The notes under the pieces are model-generated. The model made no database searches. It saw only the letters and a program-made list of their open reading frames with translations, and had not been told where the DNA came from. Made by a program: the position numbers and the translations under genes. 64,000 bases of DNA from Polaromonas sp. Lineage in GTDB: Bacteria > Pseudomonadota > Gammaproteobacteria > Burkholderiales > Burkholderiaceae_C. The stretch's first letter is position 1. Each line of letters starts with the position of its first letter. Shown here one piece after another: positions 45,119 through 55,215 of this stretch. The DNA lies in assembly GCF_012927485.1 (NCBI RefSeq), contig NZ_JABBPC010000003.1, forward strand, positions 33,749-97,748, given 5' to 3'.

Positions 45119-45268
45119 GTGTAACTTCCCGAAATTTTTGCCAGATCAAGTTATTACTACTTGTTGCAGCTCCCAACGTTGCCCCCTGAAACCGGGGTCA
45201 ACCAGCACCAATACAATGACGTTAAAACACTGTAACCGTATCCGTAACTTTTTTTCTCAGGACGCACC

Positions 45269-45583
45269 ATGAAACGTATTCTTTTAGCAATCGGTTCCGT
45301 GGCAACATGTTTTGCAGTGTCAACTCCCGCCTTGGCCGACCTGCAGTTGGCCACCGCCAAAAACTGCATGGCTTGTCACGCCATCGACAAAAAACTGGTT
45401 GGGCCTTCATACAAAGATGTAGCCGCCAAGTATGCCGGCCAGAAAGACGCTGCCGACAAGCTCGCAGCGAAAGTCATGAAGGGAGGTTCTGGCGTCTGGG
45501 GCCCGGTGCCAATGCCCGCCAATACCCAAGTCAGCCCCGACGAAGCCAAGAAACTTGTGGCCTGGATCCTGACGCAAAAGTAA
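45269..45583 (+). CDS. Class I c-type cytochrome (c551/c552-like)
   Basis: A 104-aa periplasmic cytochrome: signal peptide ending ALADLQLA, haem motif CMACH, and distal Met in VWGPVPMPAN. The length and the GPSYKDVAAKYAGQ block fit the c551 family of electron carriers to terminal oxidases or nitrite reductase. A strong bidirectional terminator follows. Confidence 0.93.
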   Translation: MKRILLAIGSVATCFAVSTPALADLQLATAKNCMACHAIDKKLVGPSYKDVAAKYAGQKDAADKLAAKVMKGGSGVWGPVPMPANTQVSPDEAKKLVAWILTQK

Positions 45584-45601
45584 TCAGCCCAATCCTGCTA
45601 C

Positions 45602-45634
45602 AAAAAAACCCCGCTTATCTGGCGAGGTTTTTTT
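45602..45634. terminator. Bidirectional terminator between cytochrome c and acs
   Basis: AAAAAAACCCCGC TTATCTG GCGAGGTTTTTTT: stem with A-tract and T-tract on either side, serving the convergent genes. Confidence 0.85.
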
Positions 45635-45716
45635 GTAATATTTATACTGCGCCAGTTTTTATTCTAAGGGCTGGAGCAGTTCCTACATCGATCGCACCAC
45701 AAGTGCGCTGTGCACT

Positions 45717-47714
45717 TCAGTAAGCCTGACCCAACTGATCCAGAATCGCAGGGTTTTCAAGTGTGGAGGTGTCTTGTGTCACGGCTTCACCCTTGGCAAT
45801 CGAACGCAGCAGCCGGCGCATGATCTTGCCAGAACGGGTTTTGGGCAGATTCTCGGCAAAGCGAATGTCCTTGGGCTTGGCGATCGGACCGATCTCCTTG
45901 GCCACCCAGTCCCGCAGTTCCTTGGCAATCCGCTTGCCCTCATCGCCAGATGGCAACGGGCGCTTCAGCACCACGAAAGCACAAATGGCCTCGCCCGTCA
46001 GATCGTCCGGGCGACCCACCACCGCAGCTTCGGCCACCAGGTCGGCTTTGGACACCAATGCCGACTCGATTTCCATCGTGCCCATGCGGTGCCCCGAGAC
46101 GTTGAGCACATCGTCAATTCGCCCGGTAATGCGGAAATAGCCGTTGTCAATATTGCGTACTGCGCCATCCCCTGCAAGATAAAGCTTGCCGCCCATTTCT
46201 TCCGGGAAGTAACTCTTCTTGAAGCGCTCTGGATCGTTCCAGATGGTACGGATCATGGACGGCCAGGGGCGTTTTACAACCAGTAAGCCACCCGCGCCGT
46301 CGGGAAGATCCTTGCCAGTCTCGTCCACTATCGCCGCCATGATGCCCGGGAGTGGCAATGTGCAACTACCGGGAACCAATGGTGTGGCGCCTGGCAACGG
46401 CGTGATCATGTGTCCACCCGTTTCCGTCTGCCAGAAGGTGTCCACGATGGGGCACCGTTCACCCCCGATGTTTTTGTAGAACCACATCCAGGCCGCAGGG
46501 TTGATGGGCTCACCCACCGACCCGAGGACACGCAGACTGGACAGATCTGAGCGCGCCGGATGCACTTTTTCGTCAGCTTCAGCCGCCTTGATCAGCGAAC
46601 GAATGGCCGTCGGTGCGGTGTAGAAGATGGTGCATTTGTGGCGCTCGATCATCTGCCAGAAACGTCCGGCATTCGGATACGTCGGCACGCCCTCAAAGAT
46701 GATCTGCGTGGCGCCTGCCGCCAGCGGGCCGTAGGTGACATAAGTGTGGCCCGTGATCCAGCCAATGTCGGCCGTGCACCAGAACACGTCGGTCGGCTTC
46801 AGGTCGAAGGTCCAGTCCATTGTGAGCTTGGCCCACAACAGATAGCCGCCCGTGGAATGCTGCACGCCCTTCGGCGTGCCGGTCGAACCGGAGGTGTAAA
46901 GAATGAACAGCGGATGTTCAGCGCCCACGGATACCGGTGCGCATTCGGTGCTATGACCTGCGAGCGCTTCCGTAAAGGTTTTGTCGCGCCCTGCAACCAT
47001 GTTGCAGGCCGTGGCTGTGCGCTGGTACACGAACACGGCCCGGATGGACTCGCATCCGCCCATCGCCAAGCCTTCATCCACAATGGCCTTGAGCGGTAAT
47101 TCCTTGCCGCCGCGCATTTGATAATTGGTCGTAATGACCGCCACGGCGCCTGCATCGATGATGCGTTCCTGCAGCGCTTTGGCCGAGAAGCCGCCGAACA
47201 CGACGCTGTGGGTGGCGCCAATGCGCGCACAAGCCTGCATGGCGATCACACCTTCTAGCGTCATAGGCATGTACACCAAAACCCGATCGCCCTTCTGGAT
47301 ACCTTCGGCCTTTAGCGCATTGGCAAATTGGGAGACGCGTGCCAGCAATTCCTTGTACGTGGTTTTGGTGACCGTCCCATCGTCGGCCTCAAAAATCACC
47401 GCGGTTTTATTTTCTACCGGGGTGCCCATGTGCTTATCCAGGCAATTGGCAGAGGCATTGAGTTCGCCATCCGCAAACCACTTGTAAAAAGGCGCGTTAG
47501 ATTCATCAAGGGTCTGGGTAAACGGCTTATTCCAAACCAGATTTTCTCGCGCGAGGCGAGCCCAAAAGCCTTCGAAGTCCTTCTCGGCTTCCGAACACAG
47601 CGCGTAGTAAGCGTCCATGCCCGATATACGGGCAGCTTTAACCATGGCATCGCTGGGCGGGAACACGCGATTTTCAACCAACATAGACTCCATGGAAGAG
47701 CGGGCGGTAGTCAT
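45717..47714 (-). CDS. acs: Acetyl-CoA synthetase
   Basis: 665 aa from ATG 47714 ([20 protein letters not shown]) with AGGAGA upstream; the ORF-track start is earlier without need. Motifs: ATP loop [40 protein letters not shown], and the acetylatable lysine in [13 protein letters not shown]. It activates acetate through acetyl-AMP. With aceA it supports acetate growth. Confidence 0.97.
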   Translation of the reverse strand: MTTARSSMESMLVENRVFPPSDAMVKAARISGMDAYYALCSEAEKDFEGFWARLARENLVWNKPFTQTLDESNAPFYKWFADGELNASANCLDKHMGTPVENKTAVIFEADDGTVTKTTYKELLARVSQFANALKAEGIQKGDRVLVYMPMTLEGVIAMQACARIGATHSVVFGGFSAKALQERIIDAGAVAVITTNYQMRGGKELPLKAIVDEGLAMGGCESIRAVFVYQRTATACNMVAGRDKTFTEALAGHSTECAPVSVGAEHPLFILYTSGSTGTPKGVQHSTGGYLLWAKLTMDWTFDLKPTDVFWCTADIGWITGHTYVTYGPLAAGATQIIFEGVPTYPNAGRFWQMIERHKCTIFYTAPTAIRSLIKAAEADEKVHPARSDLSSLRVLGSVGEPINPAAWMWFYKNIGGERCPIVDTFWQTETGGHMITPLPGATPLVPGSCTLPLPGIMAAIVDETGKDLPDGAGGLLVVKRPWPSMIRTIWNDPERFKKSYFPEEMGGKLYLAGDGAVRNIDNGYFRITGRIDDVLNVSGHRMGTMEIESALVSKADLVAEAAVVGRPDDLTGEAICAFVVLKRPLPSGDEGKRIAKELRDWVAKEIGPIAKPKDIRFAENLPKTRSGKIMRRLLRSIAKGEAVTQDTSTLENPAILDQLGQAY

Positions 47715-48092
47715 TGATTTTGTCTCCTTTTGGTCATTGAATGCGTGATACTTTCGTGCTTCGCACTTACATGCCACTGACTGGCTTGAACCTTACAATT
47801 TTCAAAAAGCGCGGCAGCGTTCCGCGCCGCTCAATTTGATCACTGCCGCTCTTGAGAAGGCAGAACTCGCCTCGCGAGCGCCTTCCCCTTGTCTCGTGAG
47901 CTAACTTTATTGCTGCGATTCGTTCACGGTCGTTGCCACTTTACCCGGATTTGCTTCAAGCGCAAAGCGTCTATAAGGCGCAGTCTCCAATGGCACTGTT
48001 GAAGCTCCTATCAGCAAAAAGCGACCTCTGGCATGCTCGATCAACGGCGCAGAAAGGAAAGTTGCCAACGACCATTGCGAACAGGGCAGCGC
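47715..48092. other. Gap between fumC and acs
   Basis: 378 bp without a supported gene. It holds the acs ribosome site, a terminator (47804-47828) after fumC, and a GAAGGC...GCCTTC-type stem near 47855-47885. An acs promoter must lie here but I cannot place it. Confidence 0.4.
47804..47828 (-). terminator. Terminator downstream of fumC
   Basis: On the minus strand GCGCGG AACGCTG CCGCGC followed by TTTTTG. It lies upstream of acs, separating it from fumC. Confidence 0.6.
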
Positions 48093-49505
48093 CTATACCT
48101 TGTCCGCTCTAGTCCCCACCATATCGCCCGGTACTACCCACCGGTCAAATTGTTCGCCCGTCACATAGCCGGAGGCCAGAGCAGCTTCTCGCAAGCTGCT
48201 GCCTTCCTTGTGCGCTTTTTTGGCGATGGCTGCGGCCTTGTCGTAACCAATGTGGGGATTCAGCGCGGTCACCAGCATCAGCGACCGGCTTACGAGTTCC
48301 GTGATGCGCTCCTGGTTGGGCTCGATACCGACCGCGCAGTGGTCGTTAAAACTCACCATGCCGTCGGCCAATAGGCGCACGCTTTGCAGGAAGTTGTATG
48401 CAATCATGGGTCTGAATACATTCAGCTCGAAGTTACCCGATGCACCGCCGAAGTTGATGGCAACATCGTTGCCAAACACTTGGCAGCACAACATGGTGAG
48501 CGCTTCGCTTTGAGTCGGATTGACCTTACCCGGCATGATGGACGAACCCGGCTCATTCTCCGGGATGCTTAACTCACCAATGCCGCTCCGCGGACCGCTC
48601 GCCAACCAGCGCACGTCGTTGGCGATTTTCATCAGGCTGCCAGCGAGCGTTTTCAGTGCCCCATGCGCATGAACCAACGCATCGCAGGAGGCCAGCGCTT
48701 CGAACTTGTTCGGCGCCGTGATGAAAGGTAGACCCGTCATTCGCGCCAACTCTGCCGCCGCTTGCTCAGCGTAGCCAGCAGGCGCGTTCAACCCAGTGCC
48801 TACGGCTGTGCCGCCCAGTGCCAGTTCGCAGAGGTGTGGAAGCGCTGCCTGCACGTGCTTTTCGCCCTGCTCCAGTTGCGTTGCGTAGCCAGAAAACTCC
48901 TGCCCCAACGTCAGCGGCGTCGCGTCCTGCAGATGCGTACGGCCGATTTTCACGATGTTGTCGAACTCCCTGGCTTTGTGCGCCAGCGTGGTGCGCAGCT
49001 TCACGATGGCCGGGATCAATTGGTTCGTGATCGCTACCACGGCCGAGACATGCATGGCGGTTGGAAATACATCGTTTGACGACTGGCTGCGGTTGACATC
49101 GTCGTTCGGGTGAACCAATCGCGCCTCGCCTCGCGCGCCGCCGAGCAGCTCGCTGGCACGGTTGGCCAGTACCTCGTTGACGTTCATGTTGGTTTGCGTG
49201 CCGGAGCCCGTTTGCCAGACCACCAACGGGAACTCGCCGGGATAGTTGCCCGCAATCACTTCGTCGGCGGCGCCGATGATTGCGCGGGTTTTTTGATCAT
49301 CCTGCAAACCCAATGCGTGGTTGACGACCGCTGATGAGCGTTTGATCTGAGCCAAAGCGCGGATGATCTCACGCGGCAGCTGTTCCCCAGAAATATCGAA
49401 ATTCTGCAAGGATCGCTGCGTCTGCGCGCCCCACAGGTGGTTGGCTGGCACTTCGATAGGCCCGAATGTATCGCGCTCAGTTCGCGTGTTTGTAGGTGAA
49501 CTCAT
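48093..49505 (-). CDS. fumC: Fumarate hydratase class II
   Basis: 470 aa from ATG 49505 ([20 protein letters not shown]). It has the family signature [13 protein letters not shown] and [21 protein letters not shown]. It is the iron-free, oxygen-stable fumarase of the TCA cycle. It is divergent from a class I fumarase gene 104 bp away, so the two isozymes share one promoter region. Confidence 0.96.
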   Translation of the reverse strand: MSSPTNTRTERDTFGPIEVPANHLWGAQTQRSLQNFDISGEQLPREIIRALAQIKRSSAVVNHALGLQDDQKTRAIIGAADEVIAGNYPGEFPLVVWQTGSGTQTNMNVNEVLANRASELLGGARGEARLVHPNDDVNRSQSSNDVFPTAMHVSAVVAITNQLIPAIVKLRTTLAHKAREFDNIVKIGRTHLQDATPLTLGQEFSGYATQLEQGEKHVQAALPHLCELALGGTAVGTGLNAPAGYAEQAAAELARMTGLPFITAPNKFEALASCDALVHAHGALKTLAGSLMKIANDVRWLASGPRSGIGELSIPENEPGSSIMPGKVNPTQSEALTMLCCQVFGNDVAINFGGASGNFELNVFRPMIAYNFLQSVRLLADGMVSFNDHCAVGIEPNQERITELVSRSLMLVTALNPHIGYDKAAAIAKKAHKEGSSLREAALASGYVTGEQFDRWVVPGDMVGTRADKV

Positions 49506-49609
49506 GGTGTTGGCGTGACCTGTCAAAATAGAGGATTACGGCTTTTTAGCATAGCCTTTAATAAAAGCAACTCTCACTGGGTGGAGGTTGCACCACTTTC
49601 CGAAACGCC

Positions 49610-51163
49610 ATGACCACGATCATCACGCAAGCCGATCTCATTGAATCCGTTGCCGCTGCCCTTCAGTACATCAGCTATTACCACCCCGCCGATTACATTG
49701 CCCACCTGGCGCGCGCCTACGAGCGCGAGCAAAGTCCAGCCGCCAAGGACGCGATTGCCCAAATTCTGACCAACAGCAAAATGAGCGCCACCGGCCACCG
49801 CCCGATCTGCCAGGACACCGGCATCGTCAACGTCTTTTTGAAAGTTGGCATGGACGTGCGCTGGGACGGCTTTACGGGCAGCCTCGACGATGCCATCAAT
49901 CAAGGCGTGCGCCAGGCCTACAACCACCCCGACAACACCTTGCGGGCATCGGTGGTCGCTGATCCGCAGTTCAACCGCAAAAACACCAAAGACAATACCC
50001 CTGCCGTGATCTTCACCGAGCTGGTGCCTGGCAACACCATTCACGTCACAGTGGCGGCCAAAGGCGGCGGCAGCGAGAACAAAAGCAAGCTGGCGATGCT
50101 CAATCCCGGCGATTCAGTGGTTGACTGGGTGCTCAAGACCGTGCCCACCATGGGCGCTGGCTGGTGCCCTCCCGGCATGCTGGGAATAGGCATTGGCGGC
50201 ACCGCTGAAAAAGCCGTCCTAATGGCCAAGGAAAGCCTGATGGACGACTTGGATATGTACGAGTTGCAAGCCAAATCCGCCTCCGGCTCAGCGCTCACCA
50301 ATACCGAAACCCTCCGCCTGGAGTTGTTTGAAAAAGTCAACGCGCTGGGGATAGGGGCGCAAGGCCTGGGCGGTCTGACCACCGTGCTTGACGTCAAGAT
50401 CAAGCTCTATCCAACCCACGCAGCCAGCAAGCCGGTGGCCATGATCCCGAACTGCGCGGCGACGCGCCACGCACATTTCGTACTCGACGGCAGCGGTCCG
50501 GTGTACCTCACCCCGCCGTCGCTGGATCTCTGGCCCGCCGTCAACTGGACGCCTGATTACGTGAAGAGTAAAAAGGTCAACCTCAATACCCTGACCAAGG
50601 AAGAAGTGGCCAGCTGGAAACCGGGCGATACCTTGCTGCTCAACGGCAAAATGCTGACCGGTCGCGACGCCGCGCACAAACGAATCGCCGACATGCTGCT
50701 CAAAGGCGAGAAGCTGCCGGTCGACTTCACCAACCGTGTGATTTATTACGTCGGGCCGGTCGACCCCATCAAAGGCGAGGCGGTTGGTCCTGCCGGTCCC
50801 ACGACAGCGACCCGCATGGACGGGTTCACCGAGATGATGTTGGCCCAGACCGGCTTGATTTCCATGGTCGGAAAAGCCGAGCGGGGTCCGGTCGCCATCG
50901 AGGCCATCAAGAAGCATCAGAGCGCTTACCTGATGGCGGTCGGCGGTGCGGCTTACCTGGTTTCCAAGGCTATCAAGCGCGCGGAAGTCGTGGGCTTTGC
51001 CGACTTGGGCATGGAAGCGATTTACGAATTCGACGTCGTGGACATGCCGGTTACCGTGGCGGTTGATTCAGGCGGCACCAGCGCGCACATCACCGGCCCG
51101 GCTGAATGGCAGAAAAAAATCGCCACGGGCGAGTTCAAATCGATTCCTGTGACCAGTGTCTGA
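49610..51163 (+). CDS. Fumarate hydratase class I (iron-sulfur)
   Basis: A 517-aa single-chain class I fumarase. The N-terminal part has the Fe-S Cys in RPICQDTGIVNVFLKVG and GWCPPGMLGIGIGGTAEKA; the C-terminal part has PVDPIKGEAVGPAGPTTATRMD and AVDSGGTSAHITGPAEW. It carries an oxygen-sensitive 4Fe-4S cluster, in contrast to FumC on the other strand. It is followed at 21 nt by murI. Confidence 0.94.
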   Translation: MTTIITQADLIESVAAALQYISYYHPADYIAHLARAYEREQSPAAKDAIAQILTNSKMSATGHRPICQDTGIVNVFLKVGMDVRWDGFTGSLDDAINQGVRQAYNHPDNTLRASVVADPQFNRKNTKDNTPAVIFTELVPGNTIHVTVAAKGGGSENKSKLAMLNPGDSVVDWVLKTVPTMGAGWCPPGMLGIGIGGTAEKAVLMAKESLMDDLDMYELQAKSASGSALTNTETLRLELFEKVNALGIGAQGLGGLTTVLDVKIKLYPTHAASKPVAMIPNCAATRHAHFVLDGSGPVYLTPPSLDLWPAVNWTPDYVKSKKVNLNTLTKEEVASWKPGDTLLLNGKMLTGRDAAHKRIADMLLKGEKLPVDFTNRVIYYVGPVDPIKGEAVGPAGPTTATRMDGFTEMMLAQTGLISMVGKAERGPVAIEAIKKHQSAYLMAVGGAAYLVSKAIKRAEVVGFADLGMEAIYEFDVVDMPVTVAVDSGGTSAHITGPAEWQKKIATGEFKSIPVTSV

Positions 51164-51184
51164 AAAAGGCAAGGTGAAAAGCGC

Positions 51185-52009
51185 TTGACGAACCGGGCCA
51201 TCGGAGTTTTTGACAGCGGCATCGGAGGCCTGAGCGTCTTACAGGCGCTGAGAGTCAAGTTGCCACATGAAAACTTCATCTACATCGCCGACAGCGGCCA
51301 CTCCCCCTACGGTGAGCGAGACGAAACGCATGTGCTGGCCCGCTCCCGCGCTATCGTCAACCATCTCGTCGGCCAAAACGTCAAGGCGCTGGTAATCGCC
51401 TGCAATACCGCCACGGCGGTGGCTATTCACCTGCTGCGCGAAGAATACCCGGAGCTGCCGCTGATTGGCGTGGAACCCGCCCTCAAGCCCGCCGTCGCGC
51501 TCAGCAAAACCGGTCACATCGGTGTCATGGCCACTCGCAGCACACTCGGCAGCGCTAAATTCCAGGCACTGCTGAATTCAATGACGGCACGCGCCACCTT
51601 TGTCGTCCAGGCTTGCGATGGCTTGGCGGACGCCATTGAACGCAGTGTCGAAACTGAAGACACTTCAAAAATAATAGCACTGTGTACCCAATATGTGGGC
51701 GCCATGGGCCTACTCGGAAACAACAGCGGTCAAATAGACAGCCTGGTTTTGGGGTGCACGCACTATCCGTTTGCCAGCGAACATCTGCGCACCCTGCTGG
51801 GCCAAGATGTCCAAATTGTTGACAACGGCGAGGCGGTCGCACGCCAGACGCAGCGTCTGGTACAGACCATGCAGGTCGAACCACACCCTGCTTCATTGGC
51901 CGCCCCGGGCTCGGTCAGCCTGTTTTCTACAGGCCCGCCACAAACCTTGCAGGCGGCGGCCCGGCGCTGGTTGAGCCTGACCGTTCCTGTCGGCCAGCTC
52001 TCCTTTTGA
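51185..52009 (+). CDS. murI: Glutamate racemase
   Basis: 274 aa starting at TTG 51185 (read as MTNRAIGVFDSGIGGLSV). The two catalytic Cys are in VIACNTATAVA and VLGCTHYPFA, with FDSGIGG at the start. It makes D-glutamate for peptidoglycan. Read in the same direction as the fumarase 21 nt upstream. The stretch TCAAAAATAATAGCAC in the gene recalls the host repeat but is in a weakly conserved part. Confidence 0.95.
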   Translation: MTNRAIGVFDSGIGGLSVLQALRVKLPHENFIYIADSGHSPYGERDETHVLARSRAIVNHLVGQNVKALVIACNTATAVAIHLLREEYPELPLIGVEPALKPAVALSKTGHIGVMATRSTLGSAKFQALLNSMTARATFVVQACDGLADAIERSVETEDTSKIIALCTQYVGAMGLLGNNSGQIDSLVLGCTHYPFASEHLRTLLGQDVQIVDNGEAVARQTQRLVQTMQVEPHPASLAAPGSVSLFSTGPPQTLQAAARRWLSLTVPVGQLSF

Positions 52010-52054
52010 GCGCCTGAAACGCTGGTCTTGGCGCGGCGAGCTGGCCCCTCGAAC

Positions 52055-54169
52055 TTAATCAGGAATCGTCAATACGCCGCCGGCGAAGGTAATGGCATCG
52101 CTGCTGCCCGGAGTCGCCGCGATGTTGGGTACATTCGCTGCCGTAATGGGGGGTGCCGATCCTGATGTGCCGCCACGGGGCACGGTGCGTACCACTTGCG
52201 ATGGTGGCAAAGGCGTTCCACTGCGCAGGTTGGCCAGCATCAGGTCCAGGGCTCGCACAAGATAAATATGTAAAGGCACAAGACGCGTGTCGTAGCCGGG
52301 TAGTGCTATGTTGTCGATGAAGCCGTCAAAGTGCTGGGCATTGGTCACTTCGTAGTAGTGCAGCTTGCTGGCCGAGCCTTCAGCCAGCTGGTTATTGCCA
52401 TAGTAGGGGCGCGAAGTGTGATTCACCGGCTCCAGCGTATCCGAGCGACCATGCACGATGATGGCCGGTTTGCCGCGCAGGTTACTGGTCCGGCGCACTT
52501 GCGAAATGCTGGTTTGAACCATGGTGCTTTTGGCATCGGTGCCGGTCAGCAGGTTGCGCAGGCAGAGTGCTGCGTCAATATTCAAGTCCTGAGCCCCGGT
52601 GGATGGAGAGGTTGACTGTCCATCCAACAAAGGACCGCCCACCGAATTGTTATTGATGATGTTGACGCTTCCCGTGGGAGGAATGCCATTGCCGCTGGCA
52701 AACAGCTGAACTGCCGATGTGGTCGCCAATGCGGCGGGCACTCCGGTGACGGCCGTGGTCGCTCCAAAGCTCAAGCCGCACAAATTGTCAGCCACACTGG
52801 CTTTAGCATAAGAGTTCGAGTAAGTGACTGCGACTGCCGGAACGGCAAGGGCATAGTGCGACGCATGAAATAGATCACTCTCAGGCTCCCAGCCACTCGC
52901 ACGCAGCTTGGCCAGTGATTCATCGGCCTGCGCGGCCGGCGTGGTGCTGGTCAGCAAGCCTTTCGCAGCCAAACCGGCACAGCGGTTTTGCGCACGCGTT
53001 GCGTTAACAAATCCTAGGCCAGGCGATGCCGCGACCGAGGCTGCCAAAGCGGCACAGGGCTGATACAGGTTAGCAATGGTCACCATGTCCAGCAACCCCT
53101 TGCCACTGGAAGCCACGACGGTAGAACCGCGTCGGATGGTGAGCGCCGCATTGGGGGTCACTTGCACCTGAGGTTCGGCAATTGCAATGCCACTTATCAG
53201 TCCGCCGGTGTCTTGTTCAGCGGCGGCCAGTGCCGCCCCCGCCCCATTGGAAACACTGGACGCAATCACAATCGTGTTGCCGGGCAACAGGCTTTGCTGT
53301 TTGCTGCCATCGCCCTTGCTCGGACCGAACTTTTCGTTGAGCACGTAGAACGCGAACTGCACCGCCTGTAGCGTATTAAGGCCCCAGTCTTTCTCGGGAT
53401 TTTGCTGGGAATGGGCTTGCTTGAAAGCAAACCGGTTCGGGGTTGCGGTGTTAAAAGCCGCCAGCTGGGTGGCACTCAAACCACTGGTAAATTGCGACGC
53501 CGTACCCGCCGTCGCGGCAGACACTACGCGGCCGTCAATCAGGTTGACCTGGTTATTTTGCAAATCATGTGCGCCATTGCCGGTTCCTTTGTCCGCGAAA
53601 GCCACTGCACAACCATTTTTGAGACCCCATTCGCCAGAAGTCCCTATTGCACCGTAGATCCCGCGCGAGCCGCTGGAGACCGCTGTCACGATGCAGGGGG
53701 CCGCCGTGTTAAAGGTGGCGGGGATCTGCACCATCAGGGTGACATTAAGTTTGCCGGTGCCGTCATCGGCATAAGTAACATGCTCTTCCCCGGCAATGCG
53801 GCCCTCACCGGTGCCTGCCACGCCAGCGGCGTTGACATTGGGGCCATACAGCACGCCGTAGCCGCCATTGGGATTCATATCGAGCAGTGCCCGGTAGTTG
53901 TTGTAGATGGCGCGGGTGCGCAACTCAGCTGCCGTGGGGTTCGCGGGATCGGCAAAGGCGGGCGCAGCGGCTTGCAGACCGGATTTTCCGAGACCGCCAC
54001 TCAATAGGTCATTGCTCGTGCCGTCATAGACGGTTTTGTTGATGCTGGTTTTGATAAAGCTCGGCTTGATATTGTCAGCGAGCCCGGGATTGCCGGATCC
54101 CGAGTCGCCACAGCCCGAAACTCCCGCTACCAGGAACAAAGCCAACATTTGAGACAAATACAAATTCAT
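52055..54169 (-). CDS. D-(-)-3-hydroxybutyrate oligomer hydrolase
   Basis: 704 aa from ATG 54169. A lipoprotein signal (LALFLVAGVSGC) is followed by a large hydrolase: TAVSSGSRGIYGAIGTSGEWGLKNGCAVAF near residue 170 and the probable nucleophile in IVIASSVSNGAGAALAAAEQ. GKPAIIVHGRSDTLEPVNHTSRPYY and AQHFDGFID near the end would hold the acid and base. It breaks short 3-hydroxybutyrate oligomers, the products of PHB depolymerases. Convergent with murI. Confidence 0.9.
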   Translation of the reverse strand: MNLYLSQMLALFLVAGVSGCGDSGSGNPGLADNIKPSFIKTSINKTVYDGTSNDLLSGGLGKSGLQAAAPAFADPANPTAAELRTRAIYNNYRALLDMNPNGGYGVLYGPNVNAAGVAGTGEGRIAGEEHVTYADDGTGKLNVTLMVQIPATFNTAAPCIVTAVSSGSRGIYGAIGTSGEWGLKNGCAVAFADKGTGNGAHDLQNNQVNLIDGRVVSAATAGTASQFTSGLSATQLAAFNTATPNRFAFKQAHSQQNPEKDWGLNTLQAVQFAFYVLNEKFGPSKGDGSKQQSLLPGNTIVIASSVSNGAGAALAAAEQDTGGLISGIAIAEPQVQVTPNAALTIRRGSTVVASSGKGLLDMVTIANLYQPCAALAASVAASPGLGFVNATRAQNRCAGLAAKGLLTSTTPAAQADESLAKLRASGWEPESDLFHASHYALAVPAVAVTYSNSYAKASVADNLCGLSFGATTAVTGVPAALATTSAVQLFASGNGIPPTGSVNIINNNSVGGPLLDGQSTSPSTGAQDLNIDAALCLRNLLTGTDAKSTMVQTSISQVRRTSNLRGKPAIIVHGRSDTLEPVNHTSRPYYGNNQLAEGSASKLHYYEVTNAQHFDGFIDNIALPGYDTRLVPLHIYLVRALDLMLANLRSGTPLPPSQVVRTVPRGGTSGSAPPITAANVPNIAATPGSSDAITFAGGVLTIPD

Positions 54170-54534
54170 TATTACTCCCTGCTTTTTTAATTTACACAAA
54201 GTTGCCGAGAGAAAGTAACACGTGAAAAAACGATCAACAAGCGGGTTATTTTGTGAACTTGCATCAAATTGTTTGCAGGAAGTGCGGATCTTTCAGGCAG
54301 ACGCAACGTCTCCTTTTTTCTACGACGAGGAAAAGTGACGCGGCTATGCGGCGCGATAGCTCAGGCTTTCCAGTCGCAGGCGTGCGATGCGCAAACTATC
54401 TTGCGCGGCTAAGGTCTAGAAGCGTCGGAAACAAACCGGCTTGCGCAGGAATGCTTTCAAATTCGCGGCCTGCTGGGCCGGTATCAACGACCGGTCTGGC
54501 CGGACTGTCGTCGTCCAGTCATCGGATTTTTTCG
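54170..54534. other. Gap upstream of the 3HB-oligomer hydrolase
   Basis: 365 bp. AT-rich just before the hydrolase start, where its promoter should lie. The remainder shows no gene, repeat or clear terminator; small ORFs here are shadows. Confidence 0.4.
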
Positions 54535-55071
54535 TTACACGATGCGACGAGTGGAGCGGAAGGCAACATCCCACAACCCCGTGGTAACGCCAAAGTTGCA
54601 AGGTCGGCCGGGCTGGTGATGCATGGCATGCCTCAGTTTGGCGCGGTACAGCCAGCTACCGCTGCGTGCCTTGATGTGATGTACCGCGTGGTGCACCGAG
54701 ACGTACCAAAGATAACCCAGCATCAACCCTGCCGTTAAACCACCGGCCAGACCGGCATCTGTGCTCCCCCAAAGCAGTAGCGCGAGGCCCGCAAAAAGAG
54801 ACACGCTTAGCCAAGTGGGGGTGCCAACCAGGTCGGTCGGACGAGCATGGTGCAAGTCATGCAGCCCTTTGAAGGGTTTCAGGCGGTGAAGAATATGCCG
54901 GTGCAACAGGTACTCCAGCAGTGTCCAGAGAAACACACCTGCCACAAAGACAAGCAGCCCTTCCCAGCGCTGATTCGAGGCGGTGGTTCTGAAGGCGACC
55001 CAACCCAACACGACCAGCAGCAACGGATAGACCACGAAATCAGCGTAGTAGCCGGTTTTACTTAACCTCAT
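54535..55071 (-). CDS. Sterol desaturase/fatty acid hydroxylase-like membrane protein
   Basis: A 178-aa protein with four membrane helices and the di-iron His clusters of the fatty-acid hydroxylase family: HRHILH, HDLHH, HHAVHH and HAMHH. It probably hydroxylates a lipid; short bacterial members include carotenoid hydroxylase-like proteins. Substrate unknown. It lies 144 bp downstream of the efflux operon in the same direction but may be separately expressed. Confidence 0.88.
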   Translation of the reverse strand: MRLSKTGYYADFVVYPLLLVVLGWVAFRTTASNQRWEGLLVFVAGVFLWTLLEYLLHRHILHRLKPFKGLHDLHHARPTDLVGTPTWLSVSLFAGLALLLWGSTDAGLAGGLTAGLMLGYLWYVSVHHAVHHIKARSGSWLYRAKLRHAMHHQPGRPCNFGVTTGLWDVAFRSTRRIV

Positions 55072-55215
55072 GCCGCACTCCTTTCCTTACAGTACTCTTA
55101 TTCGCCGATTGATGACCGATCAACGCTATCGTGCCAGAGTTTGAGGACCACGCTGAGACGGCACTGTGGCAAGGAGCCCACCGCTTTTCTCGCTCGGTCG
55201 GTAGCCGCTGTCCAC

